Assembly: GCA_024274915.1 (NCBI GenBank)
Contig: JAJSAC010000050.1
Coordinates: 1-56,391 of the forward strand
Direction of reading: 5' to 3'
Source: Thermodesulfobacteriota bacterium
GTDB lineage: Bacteria > Thermosulfidibacterota > Thermosulfidibacteria > Thermosulfidibacterales > B14-G1
Length of the DNA stretch: 56,391 nucleotides
The notes beneath the pieces were generated by a model. It saw only the letters and a program-made list of their open reading frames with translations, did no database searches and was not told where the DNA came from. The translations under genes were made by a program, and so were the position numbers. This document shows, piece after piece, positions 1-8,104 of this stretch (its first letter is position 1; each line of letters starts with the position of its first letter).

Positions 1-59
1 AGTTTAAAGCGATTTCTGAGATTGGGGAGTTGTCTTTTGGGAGAAGTGACAATGCCCCC

Positions 60-90
60 TTGACTTATAGCCATAGGGGGTATACCTATT
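60..90 (+). promoter_or_regulatory. copper-responsive promoter with CsoR-like operator
   Basis: A -35 element TTGACT (60-65) is followed about 17 bases later by a -10-like TATACCTA (81-88). The spacer holds the imperfect inverted repeat TATAGCCATAGGGGGTATA (66-84), whose arms read TATA(g/c)CC from both ends. G/C-tract inverted repeats between promoter elements are typical of CsoR operators in front of copper exporters. This fits the copper ATPase that follows. No csoR gene is in the window. A MerR-type (CueR) site is less likely because the spacer is not lengthened to 19-20. Confidence 0.5.
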
Positions 91-135
91 ATTCAGAAAG
101 TCGCGTTTGGAGCGGTTATACTGGGGGTGGTCTTG

Positions 136-2268
136 ATGTTAGGGAGTGGCGACAAGCTTGGGAGGGAAAAGTCTGAGAAAGGCCATGAGCTCCATGCCCG
201 AAGTCATGGGGCTCATGCAGGGAGGAGTCACCAAGCCCATTCTGGTCACGAACATCACCACCATAGGGTGATGGATCCAGGTCATGAGAACCACGGGGGA
301 CACGGGGACCATGGTCGCTCTGATCACCATGCCCATATGGTGGCCGACTTCAAACGAAGGTTTTGGGTCTCCCTAGTCCTCACTCTGCCTGTTCTCCTCC
401 TTTCACCCCCCATTCAGAAGTTTTTGGGGTTGGTAGGGGTGGTTCGAATTCCAGGGGATGTCTATCTCTTGTTCGGCTTTTCTTCTCTGATCTTCTTTTA
501 TGGGGGGTACCCCTTCCTCAAGGGGCTACTGGATGAGCTGAGGGTTATAAAGCCAGGCATGATGACCCTTATCGCCGTGGCTATCACAGTGGCCTATGCC
601 TACAGTGGTGCCGTGGTTTTTGGGCTACCTGGAAAGATGTTTTTCTGGGAACTGGCTACCCTCATCGACATCATGCTTTTAGGCCACTGGATTGAGATGA
701 GGTCTATAATGGGTGCTTCTCGGGCGTTGGAGGAGTTGGCCAAGCTAATGCCCTCTCATGCCCATAAACTTATGCCCGATGGGAGCGTAGTCGACGTGCC
801 CTTGGGCTCCCTGAGAGCAGGGGACAGGGTTTTGGTGAAGCCTGGGGAGAAGGTGCCGGCTGATGGGGTGGTGGTAGAGGGGGACAGCTCTGTAGATGAA
901 TCCATGCTCACGGGGGAGTCGAGGCCGGTTCATAAAGTGACGGGGGCAAAAGTGATAGGAGGGGCCATCAACGGCGAGGGGTCCCTCGTGGTGGAGATCC
1001 AGAGGACGGGGAAGGATTCTTTCCTCTCTCAAGTGATTGAGTTGGTGAAGGAAGCCCAGGAGAGTAAATCCAAGACCCAGGACCTGGCCAATCGGGCTGC
1101 TCTATGGCTCACCATCATCGCCCTCGTGGCCGGTGCCATCACCCTGGTGATTTGGTATGTTGTAATGAGCAAAGACCTCGCCTTTGCTTTGGAAAGGACG
1201 GTTACCGTCATGGTGATTACCTGCCCCCATGCCTTGGGATTGGCGGTACCTTTGGTGGTAGCTGTCTCCACCGCCATTGCGGCCAGACAAGGTCTTCTCA
1301 TCAGGAACAGGGTGGCTTTTGAAAGGGCCAGAAATGTGCACGCTGTGATCTTTGACAAGACGGGGACTTTAACGGAGGGTAGGTTCGGGGTCACCGATGT
1401 TATTCCTTTAGCGCCAGACATAAGTGAGGATGAGGTCCTGAAGTATGCCGCCTCGGTGGAGGCCCATTCTGAGCATCCTATTGCCAAGGGCGTTCTCTCC
1501 TCAGCTCGTGAGACCCTCCCCGTGGAGGGTTTTACAGCCATTCCTGGCAAAGGTGCCCGGGGATTGGTGAATGGGAGGGAAGTGATGGTGGTGAGTCCGG
1601 GATATCTAAGAGAGAAGGGGATCGATTGGAACCATGAGAGGATTGGTGAGCTCTCATCCCAGGGGAAGACGGTGATTTTCGTTGTGATAGATGGGAGGCT
1701 GAAAGGTGCTGTGGCCCTGGCGGATATCATCAGGCCCGAGTCCAAAGAGGCTGTGGACAGGCTTAAAAGCATGGGGGTTAGGTGCATGATGCTTACGGGG
1801 GATAATTCTTTGGTGGCCAAGTGGGTGGCCCAAGAGCTGGGTTTGGATGAGTATTTTGCTGAGGTTCTTCCCCATGAGAAGGCCCGGAAGGTGAAGGAGA
1901 TTCAGGAAAGGGGTCTGGTGGTGGCTATGACTGGTGACGGGGTGAACGATGCCCCAGCCCTGGCCCAGGCTGATGTGGGTATAGCAGTGGGTGCTGGCAC
2001 CGATGTGGCGGTGGAGACTGCGGACGTTGTTTTGGTTCGGAGTAATCCCCTGGATGTGGCTTCTGTTATGAGGTTGGCCCGGGTCACTTACAAAAAGATG
2101 GTCCAGAATCTCCTATGGGCCACGGGGTACAACACCTTCGCCATCCCTCTTGCGGCGGGGGTTTTATATAAATACGGCGTTCTCTTGAGTCCGGCAGCCG
2201 GGGCGGTACTCATGTCCCTCAGCACCGTGATAGTTGCCGTCAACGCCAGGCTTTTGAGGTTGCAGTGA
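136..2268 (+). CDS. copB: CopB-type heavy-metal P1B ATPase
   Basis: This is a 710-residue copper-exporting P-type ATPase of the inner membrane. The N-terminus is a His-rich metal-binding tail (about residues 18-67, runs such as HEHHHH) instead of CxxC domains. Hydrophobic segments follow, then the actuator TGES loop (T259), the transmembrane metal site CPH (363-365), the phosphorylation motif DKTGT (D407) and the hinge GDGVNDAP. CPH with a His-rich tail is the P1B-3 (CopB) signature, associated with Cu+/Cu2+ or Ag+ export; CopA has CPC. A GTG at 127 is an alternative start. ATG 136 is preferred because GGGGGTGG lies five bases upstream. It is co-oriented with a Met-rich exported protein, and the promoter carries a CsoR-like operator. 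Confidence 0.93.
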   Translation: MLGSGDKLGREKSEKGHELHARSHGAHAGRSHQAHSGHEHHHHRVMDPGHENHGGHGDHGRSDHHAHMVADFKRRFWVSLVLTLPVLLLSPPIQKFLGLVGVVRIPGDVYLLFGFSSLIFFYGGYPFLKGLLDELRVIKPGMMTLIAVAITVAYAYSGAVVFGLPGKMFFWELATLIDIMLLGHWIEMRSIMGASRALEELAKLMPSHAHKLMPDGSVVDVPLGSLRAGDRVLVKPGEKVPADGVVVEGDSSVDESMLTGESRPVHKVTGAKVIGGAINGEGSLVVEIQRTGKDSFLSQVIELVKEAQESKSKTQDLANRAALWLTIIALVAGAITLVIWYVVMSKDLAFALERTVTVMVITCPHALGLAVPLVVAVSTAIAARQGLLIRNRVAFERARNVHAVIFDKTGTLTEGRFGVTDVIPLAPDISEDEVLKYAASVEAHSEHPIAKGVLSSARETLPVEGFTAIPGKGARGLVNGREVMVVSPGYLREKGIDWNHERIGELSSQGKTVIFVVIDGRLKGAVALADIIRPESKEAVDRLKSMGVRCMMLTGDNSLVAKWVAQELGLDEYFAEVLPHEKARKVKEIQERGLVVAMTGDGVNDAPALAQADVGIAVGAGTDVAVETADVVLVRSNPLDVASVMRLARVTYKKMVQNLLWATGYNTFAIPLAAGVLYKYGVLLSPAAGAVLMSLSTVIVAVNARLLRLQ

Positions 2269-2310
2269 GTAGGAGAGAACGAAAAACGAATGGGAGAAGG
2301 AGGTAAAGAA

Positions 2311-2856
2311 ATGAAGAACGCTATTGTGGCTGTATTGCTGAGCTTCGCTTTGGCTTTGGGTGTAGTGGGAGAAGGCATGGCTCGTATGAATCAGGGTGGG
2401 ATGATGGGCCCGCAAAAGGGCATGATGCAGAAGAGTGCGGGGATTGCTGGACAGCAGAACCCGTGCATGATGAGCAGCATGCGGGGTATGATGGGCATGG
2501 GGCAGAGCATGATGGGTTCCGTGGGCTTTCATGGGATTTTTAAGAAGGCTATGAAGGTTGCAACGACCGACGATAAGAGGCAGGCCCTTTCGGCCCTGGA
2601 GAGGAAGGTTGCCTCTAAGTGTGCCGCTCTAATGGTGGAGATGATGCAGCAGAGGGATTTATGGCGGGAATATATGATGAAGGAAGGGTGCAGCTCTCAG
2701 AATACCCAGAAGCACTACCAGCTTATGCTCCAGGCCAGGGACAAGCTGGCCAAAGTGAGAATGAAGACCTTGGCAGATATTGAGAAGATCATAGGTAAAG
2801 AAGAGATGAGGGGGATCCTGGGCCAGGCTGGCATGATGGGCATGGGGCATAATTGA
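2311..2856 (+). CDS. Met-rich exported protein, probable periplasmic copper binder
   Basis: This 181-residue protein has a clear signal peptide (MKNAIVAVLL..., cleavage near GEGMA). The mature region is crowded with methionine (MMGPQKGMMQ, CMMSSMRGMMGMGQSMMG, AGMMGMGHN) and flanks a charged helical middle. Methionine clusters bind Cu+ in periplasmic copper proteins. Its place 42 bases after a CopB-type ATPase suggests periplasmic copper buffering or hand-off. I recognise no named family; the helical middle recalls CpxP/Spy-like small periplasmic proteins without a confident match. The start at 2311 has an ideal AAGGAGG seven bases upstream, better than the in-frame ATG at 2290. Confidence 0.8.
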   Translation: MKNAIVAVLLSFALALGVVGEGMARMNQGGMMGPQKGMMQKSAGIAGQQNPCMMSSMRGMMGMGQSMMGSVGFHGIFKKAMKVATTDDKRQALSALERKVASKCAALMVEMMQQRDLWREYMMKEGCSSQNTQKHYQLMLQARDKLAKVRMKTLADIEKIIGKEEMRGILGQAGMMGMGHN

Positions 2857-2890
2857 TGTAAAGGTCAATTTCAGGGGATTGATGACTTCA

Positions 2891-2919
2891 ATGGGGCCTG
2901 GCAATAAGCCAGGCCCCAT
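2891..2919. terminator. bidirectional terminator hairpin
   Basis: A perfect 12-bp stem (2891-2902 with 2908-2919) closes on a 5-base loop (AATAA), followed by GTTGTTTAT. It lies between the convergent Met-rich protein gene and the thiolase gene, so it can serve both strands. Confidence 0.85.
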
Positions 2920-2924
2920 GTTGT

Positions 2925-4112
2925 TTATAGCATCAGGTTTTCCACGATGAGAGCGCTGCCCATGCCTCCCCCCTGGCAGAGGGTGGCCAAGCCGTATTTG
3001 ACGCCCCTTCTTTTCATCTCGTAGAGGAGGGTGACCACTATGCGGCATCCTGTGGCCCCCACGGGGTGGCCCAGGGAGATACCCGATCCGTTGACATTGG
3101 TGATCTTCCAGTCCAGTCCCAGGCCCTTGATGACGGCCAGGGCCTGGGCGGCGAAGGCCTCGTTGAGCTCGATGAGTCCTATGTCCTCTAGCTTCATCCC
3201 CGCCTTCTTCAAGGCTATCTTGGTGGCGGGGACTGGCCCCCATCCCATGATGCTGGGGTCCACTCCGGCTAAACCGCAGGCCACTATTCGGGCCATGGGT
3301 TCAATGCCCAGTTCTTGGGCCTTCTTTTCTGACATGATGACAGTACATGCGGCCCCGTCGCTGATGGCCGAGGCGTTGCCCGCCGTCACCGTTCCGCCCT
3401 TCTTGAAGACGGGGGACAGCTTGGCCAGACGTTCCAGGGTGGTGTCGGCCCTGGGGTGCTCATCGGTGTCGAAGGGGATGGGATCCCCTTTTCTCTGGGG
3501 AACCATGACGGGTACGATCTCCTCTTTGAATCTGCCCTCCTGGATGGCCTTGATGGCCCTCATGTGGCTGTCGTAGGCCAGTTTGTCTTGCTCTTCCCGG
3601 CTGACGTTGTGCTTTTCCGCCAGGTTCTCGGCAGTTACTCCCATGTGGTAGTTGTAAAAGGCGTCGATAAGCCCGTCGTAGAGGAGGGAATCCAGTACTT
3701 TGCCGTCTCCCAGGCGATAGCCGAAGCGGGCTTTTTTCAGGACATAGGGTATCTGGGTCATGGACTCCATGCCCCCGGCCACAATGATCTCGGCGTCTCC
3801 CGCCTTGATCTTCTGCATACCCGCCGTCATGGCCCTCATGGCCGAGGCGCACTGGTTGTTGAGGGTGAGGGAGGGGACCTCCACGGGGAGACCTGCCTTC
3901 AGAGTGGACTGGCGGGCCGGATTGGCCCTTTGGCCTGATTGAAAGATGTTCCCCATGAGGACTTCGTCCACCATGTCAGGATCTATGCCTGCCCTTTTTA
4001 CTGCCCCTTTTATTACCAGGGCACCCAGCTCCACAGCGGAGACGTCTTTCAAGGCCCCCCCGAAGTCGCCAATGGCAGTCCTCACCGCGCTAACGATGAC
4101 CACGTTTTCCAT
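2925..4112 (-). CDS. acetyl-CoA acetyltransferase (thiolase)
   Basis: This is a 395-residue thiolase, the usual family length, which condenses or cleaves acyl-CoA (acetoacetyl-CoA type). The acyl-accepting Cys88 sits in NNQCASAMRAM, the catalytic His in GHPVGATGCR, and the second Cys in ATLCQGGGMG near the C-terminus. It is the last gene of a minus-strand run: crotonase, TetR regulator, thiolase. ATG 4112 is preferred over GTG 4118 because AGGAGG lies five bases upstream. Together with the crotonase it points to beta-oxidation of fatty or aromatic acyl-CoA, or to acetoacetyl-CoA formation. The exact substrate cannot be read from sequence. Confidence 0.93.
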   Translation of the reverse strand: MENVVIVSAVRTAIGDFGGALKDVSAVELGALVIKGAVKRAGIDPDMVDEVLMGNIFQSGQRANPARQSTLKAGLPVEVPSLTLNNQCASAMRAMTAGMQKIKAGDAEIIVAGGMESMTQIPYVLKKARFGYRLGDGKVLDSLLYDGLIDAFYNYHMGVTAENLAEKHNVSREEQDKLAYDSHMRAIKAIQEGRFKEEIVPVMVPQRKGDPIPFDTDEHPRADTTLERLAKLSPVFKKGGTVTAGNASAISDGAACTVIMSEKKAQELGIEPMARIVACGLAGVDPSIMGWGPVPATKIALKKAGMKLEDIGLIELNEAFAAQALAVIKGLGLDWKITNVNGSGISLGHPVGATGCRIVVTLLYEMKRRGVKYGLATLCQGGGMGSALIVENLML

Positions 4113-4161
4113 CTCCACCTCCTCGTGTTTTGAGTGGGGAGATTATAAAGGAGAGCTGGGT

Positions 4162-4761
4162 TTAAGGGAAGGAGAGCCCAGGGGATAGTATGCCATGGGT
4201 CACCAGGTGGTAGAAGGTATGGCTCACTTTTTCCACAGGGAGTTCCTGATGGGAGGGGAGCCAGTGAGCGGCCCAGTTGCACATACCCAGAATGGCCAGG
4301 GTGGCCGTGGATATGTCGGATAGACGGAAAATTCCCTCCTCTGCGCCCTCATGGAGTATCTCTTCCACTATTCGGATCATGAGGTTGCATTCTCGGTGGA
4401 TGTGCCTTTGATGTTCCCCTTTAAGCTCTCGGCCTTCACTGACAAAGACCCGGAAGGCTTGGGGATGCTCGGAAAGAGTGGCTATGTAGGCATGAATAAC
4501 CTCTTTGAGCTTTTGGGCGGGAGAAATGGGTCGTTTCATCACCTCTCTGAATTTGCGGATAAGGAGGGAACAGATGGTGTCGAAAATGGAAAAGAGCAAT
4601 TCTTCTTTACTCTCCATGTGATAATAGAGGGTGGCCTTGTTGAGACCGGCTCGGTCGGCAATCTCCTGGACTGTCACGTTGGCGTACCCCTTTTCACTGA
4701 AAAGGGCGGTTGCAGCTTCCAGAATATGGTTGATTCTCTCTTTCTTCTTGTTTGGCTCCAT
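4162..4761 (-). CDS. TetR-family transcriptional regulator
   Basis: This is a 199-residue TetR-like repressor. The N-terminal helix-turn-helix is clear (VTVQEIADRAGLNKATLYYH, about residues 23-42), followed by an all-helical ligand and dimer domain with no named subfamily. The gene lies between crotonase and thiolase genes, a usual place for acyl-CoA-sensing TetR proteins that control fatty-acid degradation; that role is inferred. An in-frame TTG at 4764, just after the crotonase stop, has better spacing to AAGGAG than the ATG, so the true start could be either. Translation is probably coupled to the upstream gene. Confidence 0.88.
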   Translation of the reverse strand: MEPNKKKERINHILEAATALFSEKGYANVTVQEIADRAGLNKATLYYHMESKEELLFSIFDTICSLLIRKFREVMKRPISPAQKLKEVIHAYIATLSEHPQAFRVFVSEGRELKGEHQRHIHRECNLMIRIVEEILHEGAEEGIFRLSDISTATLAILGMCNWAAHWLPSHQELPVEKVSHTFYHLVTHGILSPGLSFP

Positions 4762-4766
4762 CAAGG

Positions 4767-5546
4767 TTAAGCTCCTTTAAAGTTTGGACTCCTTTTTTGG
4801 AAGAAGGCTTCAAGGCCTTCCTGGAAGTCTTTGGTGGTACCAAGCCGGGCTATACTCCTCCTTTCCGCTTCTAGATGGTTCTCTAAATCAGGGAAGAGGG
4901 CCTTATTGATGAGTTCCTTGGACGCGGCCAGGGCTATGGGAGGGCCCTGGTTCAGTTGTCTGGCCAGTTCCATGGCCTTTTCTAATGTCTTACCTGGAGG
5001 GGCAACTTGGTTTATGAGTCCCAGTTCCAAGGCTTCTCGGGCCTTCACCATGCGGCCGGAGAAGATAAGTTCTGAAGCCTTCTTCAGACCTAGGATTCGA
5101 CTCAGGATGAGGCTTCCTCCTCCGTCGGGTGACGCAGCGATCTTAATGTAGGCCATGTTGAAGGAGGCGTTCTCATCGGCCACGGCCAGATCGCAGGCCA
5201 AAACCAGGCTCATCCCTGCTCCACTGGCCACACCGTTGACAGCGGCTATGACGGGTTTGGGTGCCCTTCTTATGGAGGTTACGCACTGGTGAAGGGTGCC
5301 GGCCAGTTCCATTATATAGCTCCAACGCTCATGTTTTTGGTAAAATTCTTTGACGTCTCCTCCTGCACAAAACCCTTTGCCTTCACCTGTTATCACAATG
5401 GTTTTTATCTCTTGTTTTCTCTCTAGATGCACCAGTATGGCATAAAGCTTTTTTGCAAGGGAGGTGTTAAGAGCGTTCAGGGACTGTGGTCTGTTGAGAG
5501 TGACTAGGGCAGTTCCTTCTTGTTCTTCCAAAATGACCTCTTCCAT
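4767..5546 (-). CDS. enoyl-CoA hydratase/isomerase family, PaaG-like
   Basis: This is a 259-residue crotonase-fold protein. The oxyanion-hole segments are present (AGGDVKEF and GVASGAGMS). The two glutamates used by true hydratases are not: the GCEL position reads GMSL and the QPE position reads MAY. Instead it has IAASPDGGGS, the place where PaaG-type isomerases keep their catalytic Asp. It is therefore more likely an acyl-CoA isomerase of the PaaG type than a classical hydratase (inference from motif alignment done by eye). ATG 5546 has AAAGGA eight bases upstream. The open frame extends 43 codons further upstream, but that part overlaps the promoter. Confidence 0.87.
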   Translation of the reverse strand: MEEVILEEQEGTALVTLNRPQSLNALNTSLAKKLYAILVHLERKQEIKTIVITGEGKGFCAGGDVKEFYQKHERWSYIMELAGTLHQCVTSIRRAPKPVIAAVNGVASGAGMSLVLACDLAVADENASFNMAYIKIAASPDGGGSLILSRILGLKKASELIFSGRMVKAREALELGLINQVAPPGKTLEKAMELARQLNQGPPIALAASKELINKALFPDLENHLEAERRSIARLGTTKDFQEGLEAFFQKRSPNFKGA

Positions 5547-5593
5547 TCTGTCTGTCCTTTCTCTTTTTCCTGTTCTCCCTTCGGTATATGTAA

Positions 5594-5622
5594 ATCTTAT
5601 GAAAAGTTTTACCGAATTACAA
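5594..5622 (-). promoter_or_regulatory. promoter of crotonase-TetR-thiolase operon
   Basis: On the minus strand TTGTAA (5617-5622) and TAAGAT (5594-5599) are separated by 17 bases, about 50 bases ahead of the crotonase ATG. It lies inside the divergent gap with the AtuA-like gene. I saw no clear TetR palindrome over it. Confidence 0.5.
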
Positions 5623-5663
5623 CCTGGAGTCAGTTCTTTATGTATTTTTGCCAATCTTTGTGC

Positions 5664-5669
5664 TATAAA
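5664..5669 (+). promoter_or_regulatory. extended -10 box for the AtuA-like gene
   Basis: TGCTATAAA (TATAAA at 5664-5669 with an upstream TG) lies only nine bases before the ATG at 5678. The -35 region (TGTATT, 5641-5646) is poor. If this is the promoter, transcription begins within a few bases of the start codon and the message is nearly leaderless. That agrees with the lack of a ribosome binding site. Confidence 0.35.
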
Positions 5670-5677
5670 GTACACTC

Positions 5678-7030
5678 ATGAATGAGTTAAAACTCCTTTC
5701 TCCTCAAGGGATGCTCGGTTACGGTTATCCAGAGGAGTCTCTTAGAAAGGGCATTGAGGCTTCTCCCCACATGATAGGGGTAGATAGTGGTTCCACCGAT
5801 GCTGGTCCCTATCGGTTGGGTTCTGGTAGACCAACGGTGCCGAGGGAGGCAGTGAAGAGGGACCTTTCCCTCATGCTTTGGGGGGCTATGGAGCTAGGGG
5901 TTCCTCTTCTGGTGGGTTCGGCGGGGGGAGCAGGGGCTAAAGAGCACGTAGAATGGGTCTTGGGGATCCTGGACGAGGTGGTTCAGGAGCGGGGTGAAAG
6001 GGTATCCCTGGCGGTTGTCTGGTCTGACGTGGATAAGGACTGGCTGCTGGAAAAGTTGAGGAGAGGTGATGTAAAACCTTTGGGGCCAGTGGAGCCCTTG
6101 AAATCTGGGGATGTGAGAAGGTCCAGGCGGATAGTGGCCGTAATGGGGGTGGCCCCTTATATTGAGGCCTTGGAAGCTGGCGCCCAGGTGGTCGTTGCGG
6201 GTAGGTCCAACGACCCTGCCATTTTTGCCTCCTATGCTCTGTGGAAAGGATTCCCTCCGGGTCTGGCCTTTCATCTGGGGAAGATCCTGGAGTGCGGTGC
6301 TATGGCATCGGTGCCAGGGAGCGCCTCCGACTCTATGTTGGGCGTTCTGAGAAGGGATCGGTTCTTGGTGGAGCCCCTCAATCCCGCCAGGAGATGCACG
6401 GAGGTTTCAGTGGCGGCCCACACCCTTTACGAAAAGTCTGATCCTATCCACATTCCTGGTCCTGAGGGGGTGTTGAACTTGGAAGGAGTCACCTTCCACC
6501 AGCTGGACGAACGGAGGGTGGAGGTCAGGGGATCGGCCTTCGAGCCTGCCCGTGAGTGTTGGATTAAACTGGAGGGGGCTTGTCAGGAGGCCTATCGGTC
6601 CATTTTTATTGCCGGTATTCGAGACCCCATTATGATCTCCAGGGTGGAAGAGTGGCGGGAAGCCACAGAGAAGGCTTTAAGGGATTATTATGGTTCTGGG
6701 GAATGGCAGGTCCTCTTTCATATTTACGGCAAGGACGGGGTTATGGGTCCCCTGGAGCCTGTCAGAGAGGTCACCTCCCACGAGTGGGGGCTGGTCTTCG
6801 AAGCCGTGGCCCCTACCCAGGAAAGGGCTCAGGCCATTTGTTCTTTTGCTCGCTCCTTTCTCATGCATTACCATTACAAAGGGAGAAAAGCCACTGCAGG
6901 GAATCTGGCCCTCCTGTATTCGCCTTCGGACATTCCCATGGGACCTGTCTATTCCTTCAACATCCACCACCTGGTGAGGGTGGAAGACCCAATGGAGCCC
7001 TTCAGAATAGAGTTCTTGGAGATGGGCTGA
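5678..7030 (+). CDS. AtuA-family (DUF1446) protein
   Basis: This 450-residue protein belongs to the acyclic terpene utilisation AtuA / DUF1446 family. The family's Gly-rich start (GYGYPEESLRKGI), IGVDSGSTDAGP and LLVGSAGGAGA are visible, as is the later VVAGRSNDPAIFA stretch. Members accompany acyl-CoA carboxylases or isomerases in terpenoid and branched acyl-CoA breakdown. Their own biochemical activity is not settled. The usual DUF4387 partner is nearby at 7754 but separated by a minus-strand LUD gene. There is no ribosome binding site before the ATG, so a leaderless transcript is possible. The divergent crotonase/thiolase operon supports a role in acyl-CoA catabolism. Confidence 0.85.
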   Translation: MNELKLLSPQGMLGYGYPEESLRKGIEASPHMIGVDSGSTDAGPYRLGSGRPTVPREAVKRDLSLMLWGAMELGVPLLVGSAGGAGAKEHVEWVLGILDEVVQERGERVSLAVVWSDVDKDWLLEKLRRGDVKPLGPVEPLKSGDVRRSRRIVAVMGVAPYIEALEAGAQVVVAGRSNDPAIFASYALWKGFPPGLAFHLGKILECGAMASVPGSASDSMLGVLRRDRFLVEPLNPARRCTEVSVAAHTLYEKSDPIHIPGPEGVLNLEGVTFHQLDERRVEVRGSAFEPARECWIKLEGACQEAYRSIFIAGIRDPIMISRVEEWREATEKALRDYYGSGEWQVLFHIYGKDGVMGPLEPVREVTSHEWGLVFEAVAPTQERAQAICSFARSFLMHYHYKGRKATAGNLALLYSPSDIPMGPVYSFNIHHLVRVEDPMEPFRIEFLEMG

Positions 7031-7035
7031 AGAGC

Positions 7036-7686
7036 TCAGAGTCCCAGGCTCTGGGCTATGAGGATGACATGGATGGGGGTGCGGGGTGGGCACTTCTCCA
7101 GGATGGTGAGTATATTGCAGATCCTTCTGGGTGAAGAACAGTCGGCACAGAATCCCGTATTGGCACAGGGGGTGTCGAAGCCCAGCCTTTTGGCGTTCAT
7201 GGGGGCGGCGTACTCTTTGATCCTCTGGATGGCTGCGGAGACGTCGGGGACTATCTTGTTTGCTCCCGCCACTACCACCACCTTCTCGGGTCCGAAGGCC
7301 ATGGCACTCACCCTGTTTCCAGTGCCATCCATGTTTACTAGCTTTCCGTCTAGGGTTACAGCATTGGTGGATGTGAGGAAAAGCTGGCAAGTCTGTTGCT
7401 GGCGAAGGATTTCCATTCTTTCTTGGGGGGAGAGATGGGGCAGGCCATGGTTGAGGAGGGTCTTACCCGAGCCCTCCAGGGCCCTGTAAATCCCCAGTTG
7501 GGCCAGTGTTAGGGACCCCCCGAAGCCGATGCTCTGGACCTCTTCACAGGTCTCCAGTATGTGGTCAATGGCAGTGGGTAGATCTGGAAAGACGCGGGTG
7601 TGGAAACCGTTCTTCTCCAGGGCTTGGGCACATCTTTCTGCCCGTTTTTGGAGAAACCATTGGTATAGCACCTCAACCTTCCCCAT
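7036..7686 (-). CDS. LUD-domain (YkgG/DUF162) protein
   Basis: This is a 216-residue LUD-domain protein, the family that includes LutC of lactate utilisation. It shows SIGFGGSLTLAQLGI, NAVTLDGKLVNMDGTGNRVSA, VVVVAGANKIV and the Cys-rich C-terminal motif PCANTGFCADCSSPRRIC. Members with that Cys motif are often stand-alone proteins in anaerobes. The ligand is unknown, and a role with lactate cannot be inferred without lutAB neighbours. The gene ends five bases from the convergent AtuA-like stop and sits between that gene and DUF4387. Confidence 0.88.
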   Translation of the reverse strand: MGKVEVLYQWFLQKRAERCAQALEKNGFHTRVFPDLPTAIDHILETCEEVQSIGFGGSLTLAQLGIYRALEGSGKTLLNHGLPHLSPQERMEILRQQQTCQLFLTSTNAVTLDGKLVNMDGTGNRVSAMAFGPEKVVVVAGANKIVPDVSAAIQRIKEYAAPMNAKRLGFDTPCANTGFCADCSSPRRICNILTILEKCPPRTPIHVILIAQSLGL

Positions 7687-7753
7687 GGTTGTCTTTCCCC
7701 CTTTTTTTCTCCAAGATTAAGGGTGCGAAGGAAGGATGGCAAGGGGGTAGGTA

Positions 7754-8104
7754 GTGCAGAGGCTCAGGCTGGTGGATCTGGCGGAAGTTATAAGGAGCAA
7801 GAATGCAGGTCCCTTTGAACTCACCTTCGATATCATCTTTCCCGATATGGAAACCTTCGAGGGGGTGAGATCTTCAGAGATCATAACCCGGGAGTTGGTG
7901 GCCCGTCTCTATGGTGTGCCCTTGGAGCATGTTCTCCATCTGGTTTTTGTTCCCGCTGCCAGGGCTGTGAAGGCTACCATAGTGAGACCTGTCCCTTCGG
8001 GAGGGATTGGGGATGCCGATGTTTACGGTGCCCAGCAACACGTACCTTGGTTGGAGGTGGAGGTCCCTTTACCAGAGCCAGAGGATGAGGAAGTAGAGGG
8101 TTAG
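7754..8104 (+). CDS. DUF4387 protein, AtuA partner
   Basis: This 116-residue protein has the DUF4387 pattern: LVDLAEVIRSKNAGPFELTFDIIF near the start, then a C-terminal stretch around GDADVYGAQQH. DUF4387 genes are regularly beside, or fused to, AtuA/DUF1446 genes, so the two probably act together in the same acyl-CoA pathway. Here a LUD gene on the other strand separates them. The start is GTG with AGGGGG upstream. The 3' end overlaps the convergent membrane-protein gene by 36 bases. No enzymatic residues can be pointed to. Confidence 0.8.
   Translation: MQRLRLVDLAEVIRSKNAGPFELTFDIIFPDMETFEGVRSSEIITRELVARLYGVPLEHVLHLVFVPAARAVKATIVRPVPSGGIGDADVYGAQQHVPWLEVEVPLPEPEDEEVEG

Noticed and set aside
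1029-1820. 263-residue minus-strand open frame inside copB
   Set aside because: A shadow frame of a G-rich gene: Ser/Thr/Ala-rich, no ribosome binding site, no domain, and fully covered by strong P-type ATPase motifs on the other strand.
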